A stretch of 20,279 nt of DNA from Holophagaceae bacterium UBA706 (GTDB taxonomy: Bacteria; Acidobacteriota; Holophagae; Holophagales; Holophagaceae), in NCBI GenBank assembly GCA_002298155.1, contig DBME01000342.1:1-20279 (forward strand), written 5' to 3'. A program made the translations under genes and the position numbers. Below are positions 13,665 to 20,279 of the stretch, piece after piece (the stretch's first letter is position 1; the number at the start of each line of letters is the position of its first letter). A model generated the notes under the pieces. That model searched no databases. It had not been told where the DNA came from and saw only the letters and a list, made by a program, of their open reading frames with translations.

Positions 13665-15644
13665 CTACTTGACGATGAAACCCGGACGGGCGTCAGCGGG
13701 CGGGGCCACGAGGTAGGGCTTGGAGTTGTTGTCGCTGGCGGCCAGCAGCATGCCGTGGCTCTCGATGCCCATGAGGGCCCGGGGCGCCAGGTTGGCCACC
13801 ACGACGACCTTGCGGCCCACCAGCTCCTCCGGCGTATAGCCGGTGGCGATGCCGCCCAGGATGGTGCGGGTCTCGAAGCCGATGTCCACGGTCATCTTGA
13901 TGAGCTTCTTGCTCTTGGGAACGGCCTCGGCCGTGAGCACCAGGCCCACGCGCAGGTCGGTCTTCGCGAAGGTGTCGTAGTCCACCACCTCGCGCAGGGG
14001 GGGCACGTCCAGGGGCAGCTCGGCCGCGGGGGCGGCGGGGGCCGCGGCGGCGGAAGCGGCGTCCAGTTCGGTCATGACGGTCTCCTTGTCGATGCGCTGG
14101 AAGAGGGGTTCGGGTGCCGCGACGGGCCCGGGGGCCGGCGCGTCGTAGTCCAGGCCGGCGAAGCGCTGGTCGGCCACCGCCCCGGACTGCCCCAGGCCCT
14201 TCCAGAGGGTCTGGGCCATGGCGGGCATGACGGGGGCCAGGAGCACCGCCGTGGCGCGCAGGGCGCGGTACAGCAGGCACAGGACCGTGTCCAGCTTGGC
14301 CTGGGCCCCTTCGTCCTTGGCCAGCTTCCAGGGCTCGGCCTTGACGATGTAGCCGTCCAGCTGGCGCAGGTAGGTCCACAGGCCTTCCAGGGCGCCATGG
14401 AAATCGTTGGCGGCGGCCTTCTCGAGGTAGGCCGAGGCCGCGAGGCGCCCGGTCTCGAGAATCTCCAGGTCCATGGCGTCCAGCGTGGCGGGCACGGGAA
14501 CCCGGCCCTCGCGGTAGCGGATGAGCATGCTGAGCGTGCGCGAGGCCAGGTTGCCCAGGCCGTTGGCGAGGTCGGCGTTCAGGCGGTCCATGAATCCCTC
14601 GAAGGAGAAGCTGCGGTCCAGGCCCACGGTCATTTCGCGCATGAAGAAGAAGCGCACCGCGTCGTTGCCGAACTTTAGCAGCTGGTCGGGGCGCACGACG
14701 TTGCCCTTGGACTTGGACATCTTGTCCTCGCCCATGAGCCACCAGCCGTGGGCCAGGATGGTGCGGGGCAGCAGCTCGCGGATGCGCGCGGGCAGTTCGC
14801 CCTGGAGGTCGTCCCCGTCCTGGCGGTGCATGGCCATGAGGAAGGCCGGCCAGTAGATGGCGTGGAAGCGCAGGATGTCCTTGCCCACCAGCTGGAAGGT
14901 GGGGGGCCAGAAGCCCTCGCGGCACGCCGACAGGTAGTTCAGCAGGGCGTCGAACCACACGTAGACCACGTGCTTCTCGTCGCCGGGCACCGGGATGCCC
15001 CAGGTGATGCTGGTGCGGCTGATGCTCAGGTCCTGGAGGTTGCCCAGGGCCCCGCCGGGGGCCACGAACTGCTTGACCTCGTTCAGGCGGAACTCGGGCT
15101 GCACGAACTCGGGATACTTCTCGTAGAGCTGGATGAGCCAGTTCTCGTAGGCGGAGAGCCGGAAGAAGTAGCTCTCCTCCTCCAGTTCCACGAGCTGGTG
15201 GGCCAGGCCCTGGGCCTGCATCTCCTTGGCCTGGGTCTCGGTGACGTAGGCCTCGTCGCTGACGGAGTAGAGGCCCTTGTACGTGGCCTTGAAGATGTCG
15301 CCGGAAGCCAGGAGCTCCAGGAACTTGGCCTGGACGACCGCCTTGTGCGCGGCGTGGGTCGTGCGCACGAAGTGGTCGTTGGTGATCTCCATGCGCTTCC
15401 ACATGGTTTCGAAGTTGGGCACGACCTCGTCGGCCAGGGCCTTGGGGGTGATGCCCCGGGCGGCCGCGGCCTTCTCGATCTTCTGGCCATGCTCGTCGGT
15501 GCCGGTGAGGAAGTACACCTCCTCGCCCATCATCCGCCGGTGCCGGGCCATCACATCCGCCAGGACGGTGGTGTACGTGTGGCCGATGTGAGGCCGGTCA
15601 TTCACGTAATAGATGGGCGTGGTGATGTAGCAGCGTTCCGACAC
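13665..15644 (-). CDS. metG: Methionyl-tRNA synthetase with C-terminal tRNA-binding domain
   Basis: This encodes 659 residues and charges tRNA-Met in the cytoplasm. The start is GTG at 15644, where the family N-terminus SERCYITTPIYYVNDRPHIG begins; GAGGAG precedes it, and the 81-codon upstream extension is Arg-rich noise. The Rossmann core has the class I signatures HIGH (19-22) and KMSKS (308-312), with FLTGTDEHGQK between them. The connective region (about 118-165) lacks the cysteine knuckles of zinc-type enzymes such as that of E. coli, so this is the zinc-free form. The anticodon-binding helical domain spans about 350-500. After an Ala/Pro linker (525-545) comes an EMAP/Trbp111-type tRNA-binding domain (about 556-659; TDLRVGLVL, SHGMLLAAS). 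It sits five bases after the cyclophilin gene in the same operon. Confidence 0.97.
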   Translation of the reverse strand: MSERCYITTPIYYVNDRPHIGHTYTTVLADVMARHRRMMGEEVYFLTGTDEHGQKIEKAAAARGITPKALADEVVPNFETMWKRMEITNDHFVRTTHAAHKAVVQAKFLELLASGDIFKATYKGLYSVSDEAYVTETQAKEMQAQGLAHQLVELEEESYFFRLSAYENWLIQLYEKYPEFVQPEFRLNEVKQFVAPGGALGNLQDLSISRTSITWGIPVPGDEKHVVYVWFDALLNYLSACREGFWPPTFQLVGKDILRFHAIYWPAFLMAMHRQDGDDLQGELPARIRELLPRTILAHGWWLMGEDKMSKSKGNVVRPDQLLKFGNDAVRFFFMREMTVGLDRSFSFEGFMDRLNADLANGLGNLASRTLSMLIRYREGRVPVPATLDAMDLEILETGRLAASAYLEKAAANDFHGALEGLWTYLRQLDGYIVKAEPWKLAKDEGAQAKLDTVLCLLYRALRATAVLLAPVMPAMAQTLWKGLGQSGAVADQRFAGLDYDAPAPGPVAAPEPLFQRIDKETVMTELDAASAAAAPAAPAAELPLDVPPLREVVDYDTFAKTDLRVGLVLTAEAVPKSKKLIKMTVDIGFETRTILGGIATGYTPEELVGRKVVVVANLAPRALMGIESHGMLLAASDNNSKPYLVAPPADARPGFIVK

Positions 15645-15649
15645 GATTC

Positions 15650-16117
15650 CTACTCCTCGGTGACTTCGGCCTTGATGATGCGGTCGTTGGCCTTGATGGA
15701 GAGGACGACCTTGATGTCCTCCTCGCCCACGCACTTGCCGAACACGGTGTGCACGCCGTCCAGGTGGCGGACGTTGGAGGCGTCGCCGTTGACGATGAAG
15801 AACTGGCTGCCGCCGGTGTCCTTGCCGGCGTGGGCCATGCTCAGGGCGCCCAGGGCGTGCTTGTGGGGGTTGCCGGCGGTCTCGCACTTGATGCGGTAGC
15901 CGGGGCCGCCGGTGCCGGGGATGCCCGAGGCGCCTTCGCGGGTGTTGGGGCAGCCGCCCTGGATCACGAACTGGGGGATGACGCGGTGGAAGGTGAGGCC
16001 GTCATAGAAGCCTTCGCGGGAGAGCTTCACGAAGTTGGCCACGGTGCCCGGCGCCTCCTTGGCGAAAAGTTCCACATTGATGTCGCCCTTGCTGGTCTGC
16101 AGTCGTACGCGGGTCAT
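15650..16117 (-). CDS. Cyclophilin-type peptidyl-prolyl cis-trans isomerase
   Basis: This encodes 155 residues and speeds proline isomerisation during protein folding. The start is ATG at 16117 with GAGGAG upstream; an in-frame ATG six codons earlier lacks a site. The cyclophilin core is clear: [20 protein letters not shown] (28-47), the catalytic arginine in FHR (Arg45), QFVIQGG, a loop [15 protein letters not shown] (102-108), and [12 protein letters not shown] His replaces the Trp that many eukaryotic cyclophilins use to bind cyclosporin, as is common in bacteria. No signal peptide is present, so it is the cytoplasmic type (like PpiB). It is the first gene of the operon with metG, the SRPBCC-like gene and xth. 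It is divergent from the lipoprotein gene across about 80 bases. Confidence 0.95.
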   Translation of the reverse strand: MTRVRLQTSKGDINVELFAKEAPGTVANFVKLSREGFYDGLTFHRVIPQFVIQGGCPNTREGASGIPGTGGPGYRIKCETAGNPHKHALGALSMAHAGKDTGGSQFFIVNGDASNVRHLDGVHTVFGKCVGEEDIKVVLSIKANDRIIKAEVTEE

Positions 16118-16200
16118 GTTCGCTCCTCGGGTCAAACAACCAGCATAGCCTGTGGCAACCAGGGGTCAAAATAGGTAGTCTCAGAGAAGGGGAGGTTTCC

Positions 16201-16632
16201 ATGATGGGATTCCGGAACATTGCCTTGGCGGGCTGCATGATCTTCGCGGCGGGCCTCGGCTGCGGCAAACCCAAGGCGATCACGCCCAAGAAGCCCGTTC
16301 CCGCGGGCACGGTGCAGTTCCAGTTCACCAAGAAGGTCATGGGCCCCGTGGACCTCACCATCGACGGAACGCGCGTCCCCGTTCAGGCCAAGGCCGGCAA
16401 GAAGGGCAAGCACCTCATCATCAGCGGCCTCTCCACCGGCAAGCACCACATCGTGCTCCTGAGCGCGCTGGACGCCTTCGGGCCCGACCAGATCGACGTG
16501 GACATGCCCGAGGGCGCCGGCGTCTTCAAGGTCCTCTTCGCCCAGCAGTTCAAGTCCGTCCTCTACGGGAAGGCCGAGCCCACGCCCGTGGCCGAAGGCA
16601 TCCCCGGCGTGGTGGCGCGGCTCGAACCCTGA
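16201..16632 (+). CDS. Small putative lipoprotein
   Basis: This encodes 143 residues. GGGGAGG lies just before two consecutive ATG codons (16201 and 16204). The N-terminus is a short signal (MMGFRNIALAGCMIFAAG) followed by LGCGK. Lipid attachment at Cys21 is likely; the earlier LAGC (Cys12) matches the lipobox better but leaves too short a hydrophobic core. The mature domain is beta-rich and Lys-rich (GTVQFQFTKKVMGPVDLTID, GLSTGKHHIVLLSALDAFGP), recalling a compact immunoglobulin- or carboxypeptidase-regulatory-like sandwich, but no family is certain. Its stop overlaps the start of the hydrolase gene (TGATG), so the two are translationally coupled and probably act together in the envelope. 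Confidence 0.82.
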   Translation: MMGFRNIALAGCMIFAAGLGCGKPKAITPKKPVPAGTVQFQFTKKVMGPVDLTIDGTRVPVQAKAGKKGKHLIISGLSTGKHHIVLLSALDAFGPDQIDVDMPEGAGVFKVLFAQQFKSVLYGKAEPTPVAEGIPGVVARLEP

Positions 16633-17615
16633 TGTCCCGCGGTTTCCGCAGCCTGGCCGCCTGGGCCGGAGCCGCCGTGGCCGCCCTGCTCGTGGCGGGC
16701 GCCGGCGGCTTCGCCGCGTACAAGGCCCGCGCCGTGGCGCGCGAGCTGGTCGACCCGCCCTTCTACCATGTGCCGCCCCTGGAGCGGGTGCAGGCCACCT
16801 ACGCCGAGCTCGCGGCCGGCAGCGAGGGCGACCCCGGCGGCGTCTGGGAGACCTTCCCCGCCGGATCCCGCGACGTATGGCTTCTGCGCCGCCGCAACCC
16901 CGCCCCCGGCGTGGTCCTGCTGCTCCACGGCTTCGGCGATGACCGCTGGGGCACCAGCCCCGCCCTGAAGTGGTTCCCGGAGCTGGACGCGGCGATCTTC
17001 ACCTACCTGGGCCGGGACGACGCCATGCGCGGCGGCGGACCCGCCCCCGCCGTCACCTTCGGCGCCCGGGAGGCCGCGGAGGTGGTGGACGTGGTCCACG
17101 CCTTCGAGGCCCGGGGCGTGCCCCGGAACCGCATCCTCCTCATGGGCCGGAGCCTGGGCGCCAGCGTGGGCCTGCTGGCCCTGGCGGCCCTTGAGAAGGA
17201 GGGCCGCGGCCCGCTCGGCGGCATCATCTGGGAAGGCGCTCCGGCCAGCAGCCGGGACTTTGCCGAGCGCCTGGTGCGCGGCCCCGAGGACCACTTCTGG
17301 CACGGCGCCCTGGCGCCCCTCATCGGGAACCTGGCCAGCTCACGGGCAGCGCGCCTGGGCGGCTACTCCCGCGAAGCCACCGACCTCCTGGCCGTGACCT
17401 CCGGCATGACCTTCCAGACGCCCAGCCTCGCCTTCATCGCGTCCCAGGACCGCCTGGCCCCTCCGCCGGTGCAGCGGGCCGTGGCCGCCCGCTTTAAAAC
17501 ATCACGAGCAGTGGAAGTGCCGACGTGGCACCTCCACTGCTCGGAAATTCTGGGTCCCGGTTACGCCGCCCAGGTGAGGGCCGCCGTCCGGGAATGGTTC
17601 CCTAGTCGTCGATGA
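16632..17615 (+). CDS. Membrane-anchored alpha/beta hydrolase
   Basis: This encodes 327 residues. An N-terminal hydrophobic segment (about 8-30) anchors or exports the protein. The alpha/beta-hydrolase fold follows: an oxyanion-hole motif LLLHGFGDD (96-104), a nucleophile elbow GRSLGAS with Ser174, an acid Asp273 in IASQDRLAP, and a catalytic His at 300 or 302 in TWHLHCSE. The layout resembles BAAT/FrsA/prolyl-oligopeptidase-like esterases such as the YqkD/Bem46 group, with Bem46-type DDRWG after the HG motif, but the substrate is unknown. It overlaps the upstream lipoprotein gene by one base, and its 3' end overlaps the convergent HU/IHF gene by 14 bases. A strong inverted repeat lies within its last 40 codons, over the catalytic His. 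Confidence 0.88.
   Translation: MSRGFRSLAAWAGAAVAALLVAGAGGFAAYKARAVARELVDPPFYHVPPLERVQATYAELAAGSEGDPGGVWETFPAGSRDVWLLRRRNPAPGVVLLLHGFGDDRWGTSPALKWFPELDAAIFTYLGRDDAMRGGGPAPAVTFGAREAAEVVDVVHAFEARGVPRNRILLMGRSLGASVGLLALAALEKEGRGPLGGIIWEGAPASSRDFAERLVRGPEDHFWHGALAPLIGNLASSRAARLGGYSREATDLLAVTSGMTFQTPSLAFIASQDRLAPPPVQRAVAARFKTSRAVEVPTWHLHCSEILGPGYAAQVRAAVREWFPSRR
17505..17543. repeat. 17-base inverted repeat inside the 3' end of the hydrolase gene
   Basis: Arms 17505-17521 and 17527-17543 are complementary at 16 of 17 positions around the 5-base loop GACGT. The single mismatch is an A opposite C. The element covers the codons for the likely catalytic His and ends about 70 bases before the stop. 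No T-tract follows in the plus direction. A regulatory or mRNA-end structure is possible. Confidence 0.55.
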
Positions 17616-17898
17616 GACGGCTGCGGAGCTCCTTGCCCAGCTTGAAGTAGACGACGCGCTTGGGCGGCACATGGATCGACTGCCCGCTGCGGGGATTGCG
17701 GCCCTGGCGCGCCTTGCGGTCACGCAGGCGGAAGGACCCGAAGCCGCGCAATTCCACGCCCTCACCGCGGTGAAGCGATTCGACGATGCTATCGAGGAAG
17801 GAGTTCACGAGAAGGTCGGCATCCTTCTTCGCGAGTTCCAAGTTCTCAATGAGGTGTTTGGAAAGATCCGCTTTGGTGAGGGTTTCCATCGTTTCCAT
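17602..17898 (-). CDS. HU/IHF-family nucleoid DNA-binding protein
   Basis: This encodes 98 residues. The start at 17898 follows GGAG five bases upstream; a second ATG three codons later is possible. The sequence follows the whole family layout: two N-terminal helices (LTKADLSKHLIENLELAKKD and ADLLVNSFLDSIVESLHRGE), strands with VELRGFGSFRLRDR (48-61), the DNA-bending arm around GRNPRSGQSIHVPPK with intercalating Pro69, and a C-terminal helix (YFKLGKELRSRLIDD). The GFGSF motif and the arm fit HU and IHF equally, so no firm subclass is given; IHF-alpha-like is plausible. It binds and bends DNA, probably as a dimer. A 5-of-6 -35 and a 4-of-6 -10 promoter pair lie just upstream. Confidence 0.94.
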   Translation of the reverse strand: METMETLTKADLSKHLIENLELAKKDADLLVNSFLDSIVESLHRGEGVELRGFGSFRLRDRKARQGRNPRSGQSIHVPPKRVVYFKLGKELRSRLIDD

Positions 17899-17935
17899 GA
17901 ATTCTCCAGGCACGTGGATGGGTTACGTGTCATCA

Positions 17936-17965
17936 ATAAGATCCTCTACTCCTGTACCGCGTCAA
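17936..17965 (-). promoter_or_regulatory. Candidate sigma-70-type promoter of the HU/IHF gene
   Basis: On the minus strand TTGACG (17960-17965) and TCTTAT (17936-17941) are spaced by 18 bases. The -35 matches at five of six positions and the -10 at four of six. They lie 38-67 bases before the start codon and downstream of the pepA terminator, as expected for a separate transcript. Confidence 0.45.
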
Positions 17966-17984
17966 TAGTCCAAATGGCGGGGGC

Positions 17985-18013
17985 AAAAAAAAGAGGGAGG
18001 CGAACCTCCCTCT
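17985..18013 (-). terminator. Strong intrinsic terminator of pepA with UUCG loop
   Basis: Read on the minus strand, AGAGGGAGG and CCTCCCTCT form a perfect 9-base-pair stem closed by the very stable TTCG tetraloop. A run of eight T follows (17985-17992, which overlaps the final stem base). It begins 42 bases after the pepA stop. A weaker AT hairpin (ATTCATA-TTAAC-TATGAAT, 18018-18036) precedes it. Confidence 0.9.
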
Positions 18014-18055
18014 CTTTATTCATATTAACTATGAATCATTGAAAACATTGGTATA

Positions 18056-19525
18056 TCAACCCATAATCCAGTCCAGAAGCCAGCGGGGGCCTTCCCCGGT
18101 GGCGCCGTGGGGACGGAAATCCCGCTCGGAGGAGGACCAGCTTCCGGCCAGGTCCACATGGGCCCAGGATTCGGCGGAGACGAACTCCTTGAGGAAGAGG
18201 CCGGCGGTGATGGCGCCGCCCCAGCGGGTGCCGGTGATGTTCTTCACGTCGGCGACCTTGCTGCGCAGGGCTTCCTTGTACTCCTCGACCAGGGGGAGCT
18301 GCCAGAGGTACTCGCCGGAGCGGGAGCCCGCGTCCAGCAGACGCTCGACCAGCTTCTGATCGGTGCCCATGACCGCTGAGACGCCGTCGCCCAGGGCCAC
18401 GACGCAGGCGCCGGTGAGGGTCGCCAGGTCCACGATGTGGTCGGCGCCCATGCCGGAGGCGTAGTCCAGCAGGTCGGCGAGGACCAGGCGGCCCTCGGCG
18501 TCCGTGTTGAGCACTTCGATGGTCTTGCCGCTGCGGGCGCGGATCACGTCGCCGGGCTTGTAGCTGGTGCCGCTGGGCATGTTCTCCACCAGGCCCATGA
18601 GGCCGGTGACCTGGATGGGGGCCTCGGTCTGGGCGCAGGCCACGAGGGTGGCCAGCACGATGGCGGCGCCGGTCATATCGTCCTTCATGGTCTCCATGCC
18701 GGAGGCGTCCTTCAGGGAGAGGCCGCCGGAATCGAAGGTGACGCCCTTGCCCACGAGCACGATGTGGCGCTTGGCCTTCTCCTTGGGCTTGTACTCGAGC
18801 TTCACGACCCGGGCGGGACGGGCGGAACCCTTGGCCACGGCCAGGACGGCGTTGAAGTTGCCCTTGGCCAGCTCATCGGGGCCCAGGATCTCGATGCCCA
18901 GCTTGTGCTGCTTGGCCAGCTTCTGGGCCTCGGCGGCGAAGGTCTCGGGGTAAAGGTCGTTGGCGGGGGTGTTGGCCATGTCGCGGACGCGGTGGCAGGC
19001 GGCGATGCCGGCCTCGATCTGGGGCAGGCGCCGGCGGGCCTTGCGGGTGTCGTCGCCGTTGGTGAAGACCTCGACGCTCTCGAACCGCTTGGGCTCGGGC
19101 TTGCCCTTGAAGGTCACGAAATCGTAGTCGGCCAGGAGGGCGCCCTCGAGGACGGCCACCTGGACCTCATCGTGGTCCAGGGAGGAGGTGGAGGGGGACA
19201 CGATACCCACGCGCTTCCAGCCCTTCTTGAGGGCGTGGCGCGCGGCAGTTCCCACCGCCTTGCGGATTTTGTTGTGGGTTACGGCCTCTTCTTCGCCCAG
19301 ACCGACGAGAAGCATCCAGCGGCAATCTTTCACACCATTGGGATGGTGGAGGGGCACAACTTCAAGATAGTCCGCCTTGAAGTCGCTTTCGTCCATGACC
19401 TGGCGCGCAACCTTGCTGATGGCAAGAGGCAACCTATGACGTTCACGACCCGAGAAGACCGGCACGACCAGGACGTCGCCCGAAAAGTCTTTTCCTGTCT
19501 GGGAACTGATTTCAATGGTAGGCAT
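18056..19525 (-). CDS. pepA: Leucyl aminopeptidase (M17 family)
   Basis: This encodes a 489-residue cytosolic two-metal exopeptidase that removes N-terminal amino acids and normally forms hexamers. The start ATG at 19525 follows CGAGGAG. The N-terminal regulatory domain (1-165) is followed by the catalytic domain with a complete active site. Lys260 and Asp265 lie in GKGVTFDSGG, Lys272 in SLK, Asp283 in KDDMTGA, and Asp342, Glu344 and catalytic Arg346 in the signature NTDAEGRL (341-348). Length and motif order match the family. In E. coli the same protein also binds DNA in Xer recombination and carAB control, which cannot be judged here. It is a single-gene unit with its own terminator, divergent from dnaG. 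Confidence 0.97.
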   Translation of the reverse strand: MPTIEISSQTGKDFSGDVLVVPVFSGRERHRLPLAISKVARQVMDESDFKADYLEVVPLHHPNGVKDCRWMLLVGLGEEEAVTHNKIRKAVGTAARHALKKGWKRVGIVSPSTSSLDHDEVQVAVLEGALLADYDFVTFKGKPEPKRFESVEVFTNGDDTRKARRRLPQIEAGIAACHRVRDMANTPANDLYPETFAAEAQKLAKQHKLGIEILGPDELAKGNFNAVLAVAKGSARPARVVKLEYKPKEKAKRHIVLVGKGVTFDSGGLSLKDASGMETMKDDMTGAAIVLATLVACAQTEAPIQVTGLMGLVENMPSGTSYKPGDVIRARSGKTIEVLNTDAEGRLVLADLLDYASGMGADHIVDLATLTGACVVALGDGVSAVMGTDQKLVERLLDAGSRSGEYLWQLPLVEEYKEALRSKVADVKNITGTRWGGAITAGLFLKEFVSAESWAHVDLAGSWSSSERDFRPHGATGEGPRWLLDWIMG

Positions 19526-19705
19526 AGCGCTCCTCGAAGAATACGGACCACATGTTAATATGGAACCCGGTACGCAATGACATTTTTTTTATCGTTTATC
19601 AATACAAGACCCTTGAATATCTAGTGTGCCTTTTTTGTGGTCCCCATCACCCGGCCTTGCCAGCGCCGGGGGAATCAAGCAGTCTGGATGGCGGGGAAAC
19701 CGGGA

Positions 19706-20279
19706 ATGCGGGACAGGGAACTGGTGCAGCGCATCAAGGACGCGACGGACTTGGTGGCGATGGTGGGACAGGCCGTGAAGCTCAGGCGCCAGGGATCGGC
19801 GTGGGTGGGCCTGTGCCCGTTCCACAGCGAGCGCAGCCCCAGCTTCCAGGTGGTGGCCGACCGGGGCTTCTACCACTGCTTCGGGTGCGGCAAGCACGGC
19901 GACGCCTTCACCTGGCTCATGGAGCGGGAGGGCCTGCCCTTCCCCGAGGCCATGGAGCAGCTCGCCCGGGCCGCGGGCATCGACATGCCCCGTCAGCGCG
20001 AACGCCCGGCCGCAGAACTGGACCTGGAGGCGCGGATCCGCCTGGCCCTGGACGCCGCCCAGGCCTTCTACGAGAAAAAGTACGCCGAGACCCCCAAGGC
20101 CATCAACTACCTTAAGGGCCGGGGCATGAGCCCCACCTTCATCCAGGAGGCGGGCCTGGGCTACGCCCCGGACGCCTGGGAGGCCCTGCTCAACCACCTC
20201 AAGGCCCAGGGCTTCTCCGGGGAGCTCATCGAGCAGGCGGGCCTCGTCTCCCGCAGCGAGCGGGGCGGCTACCTGGACT
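19706..20279 (+). CDS. dnaG: DNA primase, N-terminal part (cut by the window end)
   Basis: About 191 codons are present and the gene runs off the right edge. DnaG makes the RNA primers for chromosome replication. The N-terminal CHC2 zinc-binding domain is complete: Cys37 and His40 in GLCPFH, and Cys58 and Cys61 in YHCFGCGKHGD. FTWLMEREGLPFPEAMEQLA follows, and the next domain starts with AAQAFYEKKY and INYLKGRGMSPTF. The TOPRIM catalytic domain should lie beyond the window. The ribosome site is weak (GGGGAAA before ATG 19706). An in-frame ATG at 19688 would add six residues and has no better site. Confidence 0.95.
   Translation, partial: MRDRELVQRIKDATDLVAMVGQAVKLRRQGSAWVGLCPFHSERSPSFQVVADRGFYHCFGCGKHGDAFTWLMEREGLPFPEAMEQLARAAGIDMPRQRERPAAELDLEARIRLALDAAQAFYEKKYAETPKAINYLKGRGMSPTFIQEAGLGYAPDAWEALLNHLKAQGFSGELIEQAGLVSRSERGGYLD

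Noticed and set aside
13437..15899. Two long plus-strand ORFs (413 and 383 codons) opposite metG
   Set aside because: They are products of GC-rich third positions. The composition is Gly/Leu/His-biased, and metG on the other strand is certain.
18437..19558. Plus-strand ORF of 373 codons opposite pepA
   Set aside because: Low-complexity Gly/Leu/Val composition opposite a clear M17 peptidase.
19552..20115. Plus-strand ORF of 187 codons overlapping dnaG
   Set aside because: It is in the wrong frame. The CHC2 zinc motif lies in the frame starting at 19706, which runs off the window.

Overview
The window is GC-rich bacterial chromosome. Genes are tightly packed, carry strong GGAGG-type ribosome sites, and often abut or overlap their neighbours. 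The housekeeping part (metG, a cyclophilin, xth, an HU/IHF protein, pepA, dnaG), a soluble-type chemoreceptor core and a large PAS-GAF hybrid kinase fit a free-living Gram-negative bacterium. The overall style recalls Acidobacteriota of the Holophaga/Geothrix kind, but that is an impression from gene style, not a proven placement.

Left end (1-3778). A three-gene minus-strand cassette runs from 2943 down to 108. It encodes a mostly helical 306-residue protein whose only cysteine is residue 3, a cytoplasmic caspase-fold (C25/gingipain-like) cysteine peptidase, and a 77-residue beta-rich small protein. The first gene and the DNA upstream of it are clearly more AT-rich than the rest. An 835-base region with two strong inverted repeats separates the cassette from the next gene. 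This cassette is the best candidate for an undescribed (conflict-type) system.

Middle (3779-10312). On the plus strand come a methyl-accepting chemotaxis protein and an unknown 263-residue protein 67 bases downstream. Three small minus-strand genes follow: a SnoaL/NTF2-like protein, a secreted protein, and a putative lipoprotein or secreted protein. Divergent from these is an exported two-lobed aspartic peptidase with DTG and DSG motifs. Then come a 63-residue small protein with its own terminator, a convergent small helical protein, and a sparse stretch with one doubtful ORF.

Right part (10313-20279). A PAS-GAF-histidine kinase-receiver hybrid (plus) meets exodeoxyribonuclease III (minus) at a shared CTAG stop. 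The minus operon reads cyclophilin, methionyl-tRNA synthetase, SRPBCC-like protein, xth, with gaps of 5, 3 and -1 bases. Divergent from it are a small lipoprotein and an alpha/beta hydrolase coupled by a TGATG overlap. An HU/IHF-family gene and leucyl aminopeptidase (minus) follow, separated by a strong UUCG-loop terminator. The window ends inside dnaG (plus).

No tRNA, rRNA, CRISPR array, transposase or prophage gene was recognised.
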